From Microvirga puerhi (GTDB lineage: Bacteria > Pseudomonadota > Alphaproteobacteria > Rhizobiales > Beijerinckiaceae): a stretch of 64,000 bases of DNA. The translations under genes were made by a program, and so were the position numbers. The stretch spans positions 28,360 through 92,359 of the forward strand of contig NZ_JAIRBM010000021.1 of NCBI RefSeq assembly GCF_020089865.1, read 5' to 3'. Positions 29,498 through 38,780 of this stretch are shown piece after piece; position 1 is the stretch's first letter; the number at the start of each line of letters is the position of its first letter. The notes beneath the pieces are model-generated. The model had not been told where the DNA came from and did not search any database. It worked only from the letters and a program-made list of their open reading frames with translations.

Positions 29498-30356
29498 GCC
29501 GCTGATTGATATTCGGGATCTCTGGATCCGATTTCCCGGCGTTCATCGAAGCATCGATGCGGTGCGAGGTATCTCGCTTACCATTGGGCGAGAGAAGGTC
29601 GGGATTGTCGGCGAATCTGGATCCGGCAAGTCTCTGACTGGCCGTGCCATTCTGAAGCTCGCGCCGAATTCCGCCCGTATTACCGCGCGTCGGATGGACT
29701 TCGACGGCATCGATCTTCTGGCCGCGCCGGAGCGGAAGATGAGGGCCATTCGAGGGAATCGGATTTCGATGATCCTGCAGGATCCGAAGTTCTCGCTTAA
29801 CCCGCTGATGAGGATCGGGAATCAGATCATGGAGGCCTACCGGCTCCATCACCGCGTCAGCATTGCCGAGGCAAAGCGACGTGCGTTGGCGATGCTGGAG
29901 GCCGTGCACATCCGTGATCCCGAGCGCGTCTTCATGCAGCTTCCCCACGAAGTATCGGGCGGCATGGGGCAGCGCATTATGATCGCCATGATGCTGATCC
30001 CAGAACCCGACCTGATCATCGCCGACGAGCCGACCTCAGCGCTGGATGTTACCGTGCGTCGCCAGGTGCTTTCAATCCTGGACGAGCTCGTCACGCGGCG
30101 TGGAACCGGGCTTATGTTCATCAGTCACGATCTTAACCTTGTCGCAGATTTTTGCGACCGCGTGCTCGTCATGTATGCAGGTCGGATCATGGAAGACATG
30201 CCTGCTCGCGAACTCCACAATGCGCAGCATCCCTATACGCGAGCACTTCTCAACAGCCTCCCACGGCTTGACCATCCTGTCGAGGAACTCAGAGTTCCCT
30301 CCCGCGACCCGGCATGGCTGCACGAGAAAGTGATCGAACGGAGAGAAAACGTTTAA
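29490..30356 (+). CDS. Dpp/Opp-type ABC transporter ATP-binding protein (DppD family)
   Basis: 288-aa ATPase with Walker A GESGSGKS, Q-loop LQDPKFSLNPLMRIGNQI, signature VSGGMGQR, Walker B LIIADEPTSALD and switch His in FISHDLNLV. The signature has Gly where most relatives have Arg (SGGMRQR). The C-terminal region (HPYTRALLNSLP) resembles the oligopeptide-transporter tail but is short. Start chosen at ATG 29490, overlapping the permease by 8 bp; longer readings run inside the permease gene. Confidence 0.94.
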   Translation: MDKPLIDIRDLWIRFPGVHRSIDAVRGISLTIGREKVGIVGESGSGKSLTGRAILKLAPNSARITARRMDFDGIDLLAAPERKMRAIRGNRISMILQDPKFSLNPLMRIGNQIMEAYRLHHRVSIAEAKRRALAMLEAVHIRDPERVFMQLPHEVSGGMGQRIMIAMMLIPEPDLIIADEPTSALDVTVRRQVLSILDELVTRRGTGLMFISHDLNLVADFCDRVLVMYAGRIMEDMPARELHNAQHPYTRALLNSLPRLDHPVEELRVPSRDPAWLHEKVIERRENV

Positions 30357-31150
30357 TGGTCACGACGGATAATATCATCGAAACCAGAGGTCTCTCCGTA
30401 ACGTTCGGCGAGAGCACCGATACAAATCGTGTGGTCGACGATGTGTCATTTCACATCAGGCATGGCGAGGCCTACGGCCTGATCGGGGAATCCGGCTGCG
30501 GAAAATCGACCATTCTGCGAGCTATCGTCGGCCTCAATCCCGATTATGATGGGGAAATTTTTTTCCAAAGCCAGACCGTTCCACACCGGCGCGACAAGTC
30601 CTTTTTTCGCAGGATGCAGATGGTGTTTCAGGACCCCTATGCATCGCTCCACCCGCGGAAGATCGTTCATCAGGTCCTCGCTGAGCCACTGAGAATTCAT
30701 GGTCTCGACCGACACGAGGAGCGTATTTCGGACGTTCTTGAGGCCGTCGGCCTTGGTCGGGATTTTCGCTTCCGGTACCCACATGAACTTTCGGGCGGTC
30801 AGCGGCAACGTGTTGCAATTGCACGTGCACTCATCATAGAGCCACAAGTTCTGTTGCTCGACGAGCCGACCTCCGCACTCGATGTCTCTGTTCAAGCTGA
30901 GATCCTCAATCTTCTGAAGAAGCTCCGACGTGAAAGGGGCCTCACCTACCTCCTGGTGACGCATGACCTCGCGGTCGTCGCACATATCTGCGAGCGCATC
31001 GGCATGATGCATTGCGGCAAGATTATTGAGGAATTATCCGCAGACGAGGTTCGTGGAATGCGAGCCGTGAAAGACTATACGCGTGACTTTCTTGCAGCGA
31101 GTGTCGGGTCGCGTGCAGGCCGCATCGATCAAGAGATGCTCCCATCATGA
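30356..31150 (+). CDS. Dpp/Opp-type ABC transporter ATP-binding protein (DppF family)
   Basis: 264-aa ATPase with Walker A GESGCGKST, Q-loop FQDPYASLHPRK, signature LSGGQRQR, Walker B LLLDEPTSALDVSVQ, and switch His in LVTHDLAVV. Start at ATG 30356 sits in a TAATG junction with the DppD stop, preceded by GGAGAG. Its stop overlaps the serine-hydrolase start by 4 bp. Completes a full five-gene importer. Confidence 0.94.
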   Translation: MVTTDNIIETRGLSVTFGESTDTNRVVDDVSFHIRHGEAYGLIGESGCGKSTILRAIVGLNPDYDGEIFFQSQTVPHRRDKSFFRRMQMVFQDPYASLHPRKIVHQVLAEPLRIHGLDRHEERISDVLEAVGLGRDFRFRYPHELSGGQRQRVAIARALIIEPQVLLLDEPTSALDVSVQAEILNLLKKLRRERGLTYLLVTHDLAVVAHICERIGMMHCGKIIEELSADEVRGMRAVKDYTRDFLAASVGSRAGRIDQEMLPS

Positions 31151-32199
31151 TTGAGCACAAGATCGAGGCTGAAGCCGTCGACTGTTGGCCCGAACCGAAA
31201 TGGAGCAATTACCAAGACGCCTGCGTGCAACGCCATAGCGACTTCGAGACGGTCTATGAACTCGCCGAGATTCAAGCCACTGATGCTTTGATGATCATCC
31301 AGCACGGTCAAGTGGTGGCCGCTTATGGCGATCTGACGCGCAAGTTTCTATGCCACTCGATCCGCAAGAGCTTTCTCAGTGCACTCATTGGGCTGGAGGT
31401 CGAGCGCGGCACGATTGATCCGTCCCTGACCCTCGACGCCCTAGGAATTGATGATCGCGAGGGACTGAGTATTCGGGAGAAGTCAGCGACCATTTATGAT
31501 CTTTTGACCGCCCGATCTGGAATCTATCATCCGGCCGGCTACGAAACGCCTTGGATGCGCTCAATCAAGGAGCCCCGGCACTCCCATGCACCGGGGACCT
31601 TCTGGTGCTATAACAACTGGGATTTCAACGCACTTGGAACGATCTACACGAATCTCAGTGGTCTGAGCGTCCACGCTGGGTTCGAGAAGTGCGTCGCACG
31701 TCCCATTGCCATGGACGACTTTCGGTTCGATGCCGAGATGCAGGACGGCTGGCTCGCTGAGGATCCTTGCTCGATTCATCCTGCCTATGCGTTTCGAATG
31801 TCGACGCGGGATCTGGCCCGGTTCGGGCTTCTCTTCCTTCGACAGGGCCGCTGGGCAGATCGACAGGTAATCCCTCATTTGTGGACTCGTATGAGCGTTT
31901 TACCGCACTCCGAAGCTGGAGATCGCGGTGGTTATGGCTTCATGTGGTGGGTCGCACGTCAGGGCGTCGCATTTCCGGGTACGATCCTGCCGGAGGGAAG
32001 CTTCAGTGCCATTGGAGCAGGTGGGCATTACTGCCTCGTCGTTCCCAACCTGGATCTTGTTGTCGTACATCGTGTGGACACGGATATACCCCTTCGCCAG
32101 GTAGATCGCTTCCAGTTTGGGACGCTTGTCGAGCGCATTCTGAGGGCCTGCCGCAATGCGCCTCAGCTCAAGTTTGAGAATCAGCCATGTCGAGCGTGA
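31147..32199 (+). CDS. SxxK-type serine hydrolase (class C beta-lactamase/esterase family)
   Basis: 350-aa beta-lactamase-fold hydrolase. Ser71-x-x-Lys74 (SIRK) and Tyr154-x-Asn156 (YNN) are present. The third HxG/KTG-type motif is not obvious; GAGGHY near 295 is a candidate. No signal peptide, so it is not a periplasmic beta-lactamase; family members include EstB-type esterases, D-aminopeptidases and 6-aminohexanoate-dimer hydrolase (NylB). The start overlaps the ATPase stop (ATGA). In this operon it is likely a further amidase or peptidase for the imported compound. Confidence 0.85.
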   Translation: MIEHKIEAEAVDCWPEPKWSNYQDACVQRHSDFETVYELAEIQATDALMIIQHGQVVAAYGDLTRKFLCHSIRKSFLSALIGLEVERGTIDPSLTLDALGIDDREGLSIREKSATIYDLLTARSGIYHPAGYETPWMRSIKEPRHSHAPGTFWCYNNWDFNALGTIYTNLSGLSVHAGFEKCVARPIAMDDFRFDAEMQDGWLAEDPCSIHPAYAFRMSTRDLARFGLLFLRQGRWADRQVIPHLWTRMSVLPHSEAGDRGGYGFMWWVARQGVAFPGTILPEGSFSAIGAGGHYCLVVPNLDLVVVHRVDTDIPLRQVDRFQFGTLVERILRACRNAPQLKFENQPCRA

Positions 32200-33587
32200 T
32201 CGAGGAAATCGCACACTGGATTGCGAAGCGCGACGATTTTAGTGATCTCGCGAGAACGCGAGCAAAGCAGGCGGTGAGCGATACCTTCGCGTGTATGGTC
32301 GCTGGTTGTGACGACTTCAGTACAAAGGCTGTGCGGTCTGCTTTTGCCTTGAGCATAGGCACAGGCGGCGAGGCAAGCGTTACTGCTGGCGGGCGGTCGA
32401 CGGCGGCGGTTGCTGCGCTTGTGGGTGCGACGGCCGCCCATGCACTCGACTTCGACGACAATTTCAAGCCTGGCATGAGCCACGCATCCGCGGTTCTTGT
32501 CCCAGCGCTGCTTGCAGTGGCTGAAGCTACCGGGACAGACGGCCATCGCCTCATCGATTCCTATCTCGTCGGGTTGCAGGTACAGGCCTTCGTTGGCGCG
32601 GGAGTTGGCCCCTCCCATTATACGGCCGGTTGGCATGGAACTTCCACTATTGGATGTATCGGTACGGCGGCAGGCGTGGCCTGGTTAATGGGCCTGGACA
32701 CAGAGGGTATCTCTCGAGCGTTGAGCATAGCAGTCAGCATGGCTGCTGGAGTCAAAGGGCAGTTCGGAACTCCGATCAAGCCTCTTCACGCCGGATTGGC
32801 CGCCCGGAACGCTGTGGAAGCGGCAAGTCTTGCTTTGTCGGGAATGACCGGTCGGCTCGACATACTGGAGAGGCAGCAAGGTTTTCTCGAGCTGTTCGGC
32901 GGCGCGGATCCGAAGGGGTGGGACCTTGATCAGATCTCTATCACCACCGACCATGTCATCGAGACAATCGGTGTCATACCGAAGCGCCATCCCTGCTGTG
33001 GCTCCACACATCTTGTCGTCGACATGATCCTCGATCTGAAAACGGAAGTCGGTTTCGAGCCAGATGACGTGATGGCTGTCGAGACTCTGGTCGGAATCGC
33101 CAATCAGCGGAATCTTGCCTACCCAGAGCCTGTTGATGAAATGGAGGCGCGCTTCTCCATGCAATACTGCGTCGCGAGGGCCATTGCCAAAGGGCGGCTG
33201 GAATTGTCTGATTTCACTCCTGAGGCCGTGTCCGCTCATGGACGTGATAGTCTTCTTCAGCGCGTGACTATGCGGTCATATTCGGCCGAGGCCGAAAAGT
33301 TAGCGGGCGACAGTCTTCCGCATCGGCTTACACTCAAATTGCGAGACTGTCGAACATTCGATGCCGAGCGCAGCTATGCCAAAGGCGCGATCTCAGAACA
33401 ATTTACAGACGAAGATCGCGTCGCGAAGTTCCTTGACTGCTGCCGTGAGCTCGGGACATCCTATGCCGCCGATCTGTTCGAGCGATTGGAATCCCTTGAG
33501 CGCGAGAGTGATGTTCGGTTCCTTGGGCGTGCCATTCAAGAGGCGCCCGAGGTGCATACGCCTCGTTCTACTGCGGCTTTGGGATGA
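32187..33587 (+). CDS. MmgE/PrpD-family protein
   Basis: 466-aa member of the MmgE/PrpD fold. Family landmarks are AHALDFDDNF near 92-101, HPCCGSTH near 270, and the helical N-domain. Known members are 2-methylcitrate dehydratase, cis-aconitate decarboxylase and iminodisuccinate epimerase, so the family alone does not give a reaction. It overlaps the serine-hydrolase gene by 13 bp, hence co-translated with the importer. Its last 52 bp overlap the tail of the convergent LysR gene. Confidence 0.9.
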   Translation: MSSVIEEIAHWIAKRDDFSDLARTRAKQAVSDTFACMVAGCDDFSTKAVRSAFALSIGTGGEASVTAGGRSTAAVAALVGATAAHALDFDDNFKPGMSHASAVLVPALLAVAEATGTDGHRLIDSYLVGLQVQAFVGAGVGPSHYTAGWHGTSTIGCIGTAAGVAWLMGLDTEGISRALSIAVSMAAGVKGQFGTPIKPLHAGLAARNAVEAASLALSGMTGRLDILERQQGFLELFGGADPKGWDLDQISITTDHVIETIGVIPKRHPCCGSTHLVVDMILDLKTEVGFEPDDVMAVETLVGIANQRNLAYPEPVDEMEARFSMQYCVARAIAKGRLELSDFTPEAVSAHGRDSLLQRVTMRSYSAEAEKLAGDSLPHRLTLKLRDCRTFDAERSYAKGAISEQFTDEDRVAKFLDCCRELGTSYAADLFERLESLERESDVRFLGRAIQEAPEVHTPRSTAALG

Positions 33588-34486
33588 TGCTTTTGGCTGT
33601 CGAGGGCCCTTTGCCAGAACTGGTCGGCCTGCCGCCGCAGCTTATGAGCACGATAAACGCGAATCTCGACGAGGAGATCAAGGCTGGGATCACCAGCGCG
33701 CAAGAGGTCGCCGGATGCGAGTTCGGCTCTGACGAGACTCTCGGGAATCCAGGCGACACCTCGGCCCGAGAGGGCCATGGCTTTAAGAGCCATCGACAAC
33801 CCGTTCTCATAGACGGTCATCAATGGGATCGGTCTCTTTGCGAACATGTCAGCGAGCAAATGCGCGAAGAAGGAGCAGTTTCCATAGCTCAGATAGTGCG
33901 CTGGCCGATGGCCTTTGCCGACCGCATGAAGTGGCGCCCCCAAGGCATTCGGTGCGGTTACAGGAACAACTTGTTCGGTACCGACCGCGATGTAAGAGAA
34001 GCGACTTAACTCATTGATGAGGGACACGGACTCGTGTGCGTACGTCAGGAGGAAATCGCAGCCGCCGTTCATCAAGGTGGATATGTTGCCGAGAAAGGAA
34101 GGGTAAGGATCGCTGAACCGAGTCAGGATCGGATCACCTGCACTTTCGAGCGATGCAATCCAGCCGGGAAAGAAAGTGAGCGAGAGAGTGTTAAGGGTCG
34201 CGAAGGTCAGGACATCTGCCGTTTGGGAGCGCATTTCACGAATATCGCGTCGCATCCCTTGAAGGAGAGCCACTGCCTCCTGGATTCGAGGAAGAACCTC
34301 GTCTCCTTCCGGTGTCAGACGCACCGGATAGGTCGTCCTGTCGACGAGAGCTACACCAAGCCAAGTCTCAAGCTGCTTAATCCGGCGACTGAGTGCCGAC
34401 TGAGTGATGTTCCGTTCACTGGCAGATCTGGAAAAATTGGACGAGCGCGCCAGGCTGAGAAAATCCTCGAGCCATTTCAATTCCAT
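33536..34486 (-). CDS. LysR-family transcriptional regulator
   Basis: 316-aa LTTR: HTH within residues 1-60 (NFSRSASERNITQSALSRRIKQLETWLG), then a periplasmic-binding-like effector domain. I take ATG 34486, three codons inside the longest frame, because GGGAGA is about ten bases upstream of it and too close to the first ATG. It is convergent with the peptide operon and overlaps its last gene by 52 bp tail to tail. It may control that operon in trans or the Ugp-type region behind it; position does not settle this. Confidence 0.9.
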   Translation of the reverse strand: MELKWLEDFLSLARSSNFSRSASERNITQSALSRRIKQLETWLGVALVDRTTYPVRLTPEGDEVLPRIQEAVALLQGMRRDIREMRSQTADVLTFATLNTLSLTFFPGWIASLESAGDPILTRFSDPYPSFLGNISTLMNGGCDFLLTYAHESVSLINELSRFSYIAVGTEQVVPVTAPNALGAPLHAVGKGHRPAHYLSYGNCSFFAHLLADMFAKRPIPLMTVYENGLSMALKAMALSGRGVAWIPESLVRAELASGDLLRAGDPSLDLLVEIRVYRAHKLRRQADQFWQRALDSQKHHPKAAVERGVCTSGAS

Positions 34487-34994
34487 GCGTTGCATTCTCC
34501 CGTCATGTCGGCGCCAAACCGCCGGTCTGATGCCATTCGCGACCCCGACGGACGAGGAGCATGCCAGAGTCCCTTTATGCCCGCAAATTAGCCTCCTTTA
34601 TTGCAATGTCATTTCAAATAAGGCCAGGGATGTTCGGGCCCGTGACTGAATATATATCCCCGCTCTTTCCAGCAATAAACCAGTACAAATTGACCTGATT
34701 GGGTGGAATTGGAACGGGTGTTTGAGAGAATTTACTTGGAGCCAACGTCACGCCCATACCAGAGAAGAAGTTCAGTCCGGTTCGGCAGAAGCAGTATAGG
34801 GTTGAAACCGATGCGCTGCTTCTCCTCCACGTGCTGGCGTTTCCAGGTCCAGATTGCCCTTGCAAGTTGACCGCGATCAGGCAGGACGCCCCCAGCGACA
34901 CACAATCTTCATAGAAAGTTAGATCGAGCGTCATGAAGGGCGCCTAAGCCATCGCCATCCAAGCCTAAGACATGGTGCCCGGAGGCAGGCAAAC
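34487..34994. other. 508-bp gap, possible decayed DNA
   Basis: AT-richer than its neighbours, with a TATATATCC tract near 34650. A minus-strand open frame of 106 codons (34614-34934) has mixed codon use, six cysteines, no recognised domain and no good ribosome site; I do not call it a gene. The promoters of lysR and of the metallophosphoesterase operon should lie at the two ends, but I see no clear boxes. Confidence 0.4.
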
Positions 34995-35822
34995 GTGAAG
35001 ATCATCCAGATCACCGACACACATCTCAGCCATTTGAAGCCTCATTTCCAGGAGAACTGGAAACCTCTGGTGGACTGGGTCAACGCGATGGGGCCAGATC
35101 TGGTCGTCCATACGGGCGACCTCACCGTCGACGGGGCCGACATGGAGGAGGACCTCATCCACGGCCGCGAGATGTTGCGTGATCTTCGCTACCCGACGCT
35201 GTGCGTACCGGGCAACCACGACATCGGAGATATGCCGGGAACACGACAACCCGTCGACGACGAGCGCCTGTCGCGTTGGCGCCGCATTATCGGTCCAGAT
35301 CGCTGGGTGCACGATCTCGGTGAATGGCGCCTCGTCGGGCTGAATAGTCTGATCGTCGGATCGGGAAACTCCGAGGAGCACGAACAGCTCGTGTGGCTCG
35401 AAGACACCCTCCGAACACGCGCGGGACGACGGGTCCTCGTGTTCAAGCACAAGCCGCTCTTCGTCGAGGATCCAGAGGAGGGGGAGACCGGGTACTGGGG
35501 GATGCTCCCGGAGCCGCGGCGCCAGCTGTATACGCTATTTGCGGAGCATGGGGTGGAGCTCGTTGCCAGCGGCCATTTGCATCGCGCGCGGATCGTCGAC
35601 GGTGCTCTCTTCCGTTGCGTGTGGGGACCGTCCTCCGGGTTCACTGTTGGGCCGATGGTGACCATGCCAGTCGGTGATGTGTTTCTGGGCGCCGCTGTCC
35701 ATACCCTTGGCTCGACCGTCGAGAGCAGCATCATTTCCTTGGCAACATTGAAGCCGTTTGTCATCGACGACGTGCTGAACGAGGTCTACCCGCCAACGCC
35801 TACGGAAGCGTCTTTGTCATGA
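34995..35822 (+). CDS. Calcineurin-like metallophosphoesterase (phosphodiesterase)
   Basis: 275-aa class III cyclic-nucleotide/glycerophosphodiester phosphodiesterase-like enzyme. Binuclear metal motifs are complete: Asp8-x-His10 (DTH), GD at 41-42, GNHD (73-76), the His in FKHKPLF near 153, and SGHLH near 193. Members include GpdQ and CpdA. It heads a five-gene operon and overlaps the ATPase start (ATGA), so the natural reading is cleavage of a phosphodiester brought in by that importer. No signal peptide, so it is cytosolic. Confidence 0.9.
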   Translation: MKIIQITDTHLSHLKPHFQENWKPLVDWVNAMGPDLVVHTGDLTVDGADMEEDLIHGREMLRDLRYPTLCVPGNHDIGDMPGTRQPVDDERLSRWRRIIGPDRWVHDLGEWRLVGLNSLIVGSGNSEEHEQLVWLEDTLRTRAGRRVLVFKHKPLFVEDPEEGETGYWGMLPEPRRQLYTLFAEHGVELVASGHLHRARIVDGALFRCVWGPSSGFTVGPMVTMPVGDVFLGAAVHTLGSTVESSIISLATLKPFVIDDVLNEVYPPTPTEASLS

Positions 35823-36973
35823 GCGGGCTGGCTCTTCGTGGAATCTCCAAGGCCTACGGCGACAGCCACATCCTGCGCGACGTGACCATTGAGGCGGAGC
35901 CGGGCGAGTTCGTCGCGCTGGTCGGCCCCTCAGGATGTGGAAAGACGACGCTCCTGCGCATTGCCGCCGGGCTGGACCACCCCGATCATGGGAGCGTCTG
36001 GCTCGGCGAGCGGGATATGACAGCCATGCCTCCGTCCGAACGGGATATCGCTATGGTGTTCCAGTCCTACGCCCTGTACCCGCACCTGACAGCAGGACAG
36101 AACATCGCCGTTCCCTTGGCGATGCGCGACCTCACGGTTTGGCAACGACTGCCGGGGATCGGAAGCTTCGTGCCGGGCCAGCGGAAAACCCGTACCGTCA
36201 TCCAGAGCCGAGTGCTGGAAACGGCCCGCAGCCTCAAGATCGATCACCTGCTGGGCCGCAAGCCCGGGCAGATGTCGGGTGGGCAACGGCAGCGTGTCGC
36301 CCTCGGGCGGGCTCTGGTCCGCAGCCCGGCCGCGTTTCTGATGGATGAGCCACTCTCAAATCTCGACGCCAACTTGCGGGTCCATACCCGTGCAGAAATC
36401 GTCGAGCTGCACCGGCTGGCAGGCGTCACAACGCTCTACGTTACCCATGACCAGGCGGAGGCCCTGAGCATGGCCGACCGCGTAGCAGTGATGATGGGTG
36501 GGCGTCTTCTCCAGTTCGACACGCCCGAGGGAGTCTACCGGAACCCGCAGCACATTGAGGTTGCCCGCTTCATCGGCAGCCCGCAGATCAACCTCCTTAC
36601 CGGCGAGGTGGATGCCGCCCATGGGGTGCGCATTGGTGGCAGGCTTTTCGCCGAGGGCGTCGAGGCGGTTCCGGGATCAGCCGTGACAGTCGGAATTCGA
36701 CCCGAGGCGCTGAAGCTGGGTGGTCCCGGGCAGGCAGGTCTGGGCGCCTCCGTCCGGCGCATCGAATTCCTCGGCTCCGAAACTCTCGTCTTCATCGAGC
36801 TTGCCGGGAGTGGCGGGGCATTGGTCGCGAAACTCGCACCTGATGCAGCGACGGGCTTCGGCCAGGGCCAGGCGATCACGATCGCGGCTGCCTCAGAAGA
36901 CGTCCTCGTCTTCGGGCCGCAAGGCATGCGCCAGTCAGTTTCTTTGCCCATGAGGAAGGCCGCGAATGGATAG
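35819..36973 (+). CDS. ABC transporter ATP-binding protein (UgpC/MalK family)
   Basis: 384-aa CUT1-type ATPase. Walker A GPSGCGKTT, Q-loop FQSYALYPHLT, signature MSGGQRQR, Walker [17 protein letters not shown], switch His in YVTHDQAEAL, and a TOBE domain after residue 240. An insertion of about 20 residues (VWQRLPGIGSFVPGQRKTRT) lies between the Q-loop and signature, longer than in MalK. It overlaps the phosphoesterase by 4 bp and the first permease by 8 bp. Confidence 0.95.
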   Translation: MSGLALRGISKAYGDSHILRDVTIEAEPGEFVALVGPSGCGKTTLLRIAAGLDHPDHGSVWLGERDMTAMPPSERDIAMVFQSYALYPHLTAGQNIAVPLAMRDLTVWQRLPGIGSFVPGQRKTRTVIQSRVLETARSLKIDHLLGRKPGQMSGGQRQRVALGRALVRSPAAFLMDEPLSNLDANLRVHTRAEIVELHRLAGVTTLYVTHDQAEALSMADRVAVMMGGRLLQFDTPEGVYRNPQHIEVARFIGSPQINLLTGEVDAAHGVRIGGRLFAEGVEAVPGSAVTVGIRPEALKLGGPGQAGLGASVRRIEFLGSETLVFIELAGSGGALVAKLAPDAATGFGQGQAITIAAASEDVLVFGPQGMRQSVSLPMRKAANG

Positions 36974-37901
36974 CATCGCGCTTCCCGCGAGCGGCCGAGC
37001 AGGAGCATCCGATCCGGCTGCGGCTGCCCGCCGCTCGGAGACCCTCGCCGGATGGCGCCTAGCCGGTCCCGCCGTGGCCCTTCTGGCTCTGCTCATCCTA
37101 ATGCCCACCATCGCCGTGGTCACATTGAGCCTCACCGACTTCGAGCTGGGGTACGACGGCATCCGGTTCGTCGGTTTCGACAACTACATCGAACTGCTCG
37201 GGGACCGCACGTTCTTGATCTCACTCGGCAACACGCTGACTTACACCCTGATCGTGACCCCGCTGTCAGTTCTGATAGGACTGGGCGCAGCGCTCCTAAT
37301 TGAGGCTGAGGTGCGCGGGCGCGCGTTGTTCCGCACGATCTACTTCCTGCCCGTGGTGTCCTTGCTCGTGGCCATGGCAACCGTCTGGCAATACCTGTTA
37401 CATCCCACCATTGGACCCGTGAACGCCCTCCTGCGCTTCATCGGGATTGCCGGACCTAATTGGCTCGGCGGCAGTGACACTGTCCTCCTGAGCCTCGCCC
37501 TCATTGGCGTCTGGCAGGCGGTCGGCTTCAACATGGTGTTGTTCCTGGCGGGTCTCACGGCGATCCCACGAGAGCTTTACGCAGCGGCGGAAGTCGATCG
37601 GGCCGCTACAGCCTGGGACAGGTTCTGGCTTGTCACCTGGCCAATGCTCGGACCTACGACTCTGTTCGTCGTGACGATCAGTGTGATCAACGCGGTGAAG
37701 GTGTTCGAGACTGTCTCGACCCTGACGCAAGGCGGGCCGAACCGCGCCTCCGAGGTGCTGCTCTGGACGATCTACCAAGAAGGGTTCGTGTACCTGCGCG
37801 TCGGCTATGCATCCGCGATGACGGTCGTGTTCCTGGCGATCCTCATGGCCCTCATGATGCTCCAGTACCGCGCCCTCGATCGACGGGTTCACTACACATG
37901 A
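36966..37901 (+). CDS. ABC transporter permease (UgpA/MalF family)
   Basis: 311-aa CUT1 permease with a hydrophilic Ala/Arg-rich start and membrane segments from about residue 33. EAA loop around LYAAAEVDRAATAWDRFWLVTWPMLGP, and the GGPNRASEVLLWTIYQEGF stretch usual for UgpA-like proteins. Overlaps both neighbouring genes. Confidence 0.94.
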   Translation: MDSIALPASGRAGASDPAAAARRSETLAGWRLAGPAVALLALLILMPTIAVVTLSLTDFELGYDGIRFVGFDNYIELLGDRTFLISLGNTLTYTLIVTPLSVLIGLGAALLIEAEVRGRALFRTIYFLPVVSLLVAMATVWQYLLHPTIGPVNALLRFIGIAGPNWLGGSDTVLLSLALIGVWQAVGFNMVLFLAGLTAIPRELYAAAEVDRAATAWDRFWLVTWPMLGPTTLFVVTISVINAVKVFETVSTLTQGGPNRASEVLLWTIYQEGFVYLRVGYASAMTVVFLAILMALMMLQYRALDRRVHYT

Positions 37902-38734
37902 CAACACGAGCCTGGAATACCGCCCGCGCCCTGCGCCTGGTGATCCTGTCGATTGGTGCGCTCGTCTTCCTCGCGCCCTACGTGTGGATGCTATCCACCG
38001 CCACGAAGCCGCGCGAGGAGATCTTCTCCTCGTCGCTGGCCCTGATCCCCCACCAGTGGGCTGCCGTAGAGAACTTCTCGAAGGCCTTCACGCGGGTGCC
38101 GATGCTGCAACTCCTGATGAATGGGGTCATCGTCTGCACCATCATTCTCGTCGTGCAGATTTTGGTTGCGCTGCCATGCGCCTATGCGCTCGCGAAGCTC
38201 CGCTTCCCTGGTGCCCGCGCACTAATAGCCGCAATCATGCTCGGTCTCCTCGTGCCGATCCATGCGACCGCGCTGCCGATCTACGTGGCGCTGAGCGGGG
38301 CAGGGGTGCTGAATACCTATTTCGCGCTGGCAGCCCCATTCCTGATCTCCGTCTTCGGCGTCTTCCTGTTCCTACAATTCTTCCGGGCGATGCCGGACGA
38401 CCTGATCAACGCGGCGCGGCTCGACGGTATGTCGGAGCTCGGCATCGTGCTGCGAGTCATCGTCCCGAACGCTTGGCCTGCGATCACCGCGTTCTCGATC
38501 TTCTCCGTGGTGGCGCACTGGAATGACCTGTTCTGGCCGCAGATCGTAGTGACCGAGACCGCGATGGCGCCCCCGCCGCTCGGCCTGATCTTCTTCCGCG
38601 CCGCCGAGGCCGGGGATGACTATGGCGCCCTGATGGCCGCCACCGTGGTCGTCACGATGCCGCTGCTCGTCGCGTTTCTGCTCGCCCAGCGGCGCTTCAT
38701 CGAGGGCATTACCCTTACTGGGCTGAAGGGCTGA
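37898..38734 (+). CDS. ABC transporter permease (UgpE/MalG family)
   Basis: 278-aa CUT1 permease. PYVWMLSTATKPREEIF near the start, EAA loop around LINAARLDGMSELGIVLRVIVPNAWP, and a C-terminal QRRFIEGITLTGLKG, the normal end of the family. The ATGA overlap couples it to the preceding permease. Confidence 0.94.
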   Translation: MTTRAWNTARALRLVILSIGALVFLAPYVWMLSTATKPREEIFSSSLALIPHQWAAVENFSKAFTRVPMLQLLMNGVIVCTIILVVQILVALPCAYALAKLRFPGARALIAAIMLGLLVPIHATALPIYVALSGAGVLNTYFALAAPFLISVFGVFLFLQFFRAMPDDLINAARLDGMSELGIVLRVIVPNAWPAITAFSIFSVVAHWNDLFWPQIVVTETAMAPPPLGLIFFRAAEAGDDYGALMAATVVVTMPLLVAFLLAQRRFIEGITLTGLKG

Positions 38735-38780
38735 GACCCCAACAACACGAAATCACGATCCACGCACAAGGAGAAAAGAC

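Noticed and set aside
31147..32199. Antibiotic-resistance beta-lactamase
   Set aside because: SxxK and YxN are present but there is no signal peptide and the gene is embedded in a catabolic importer operon; an esterase/amidase is more likely.
34614..34934. A 106-codon minus-strand frame in the gap before the metallophosphoesterase
   Set aside because: No known domain, no good ribosome site, many cysteines and mixed codon use; might be a decayed or novel small gene but cannot be supported.
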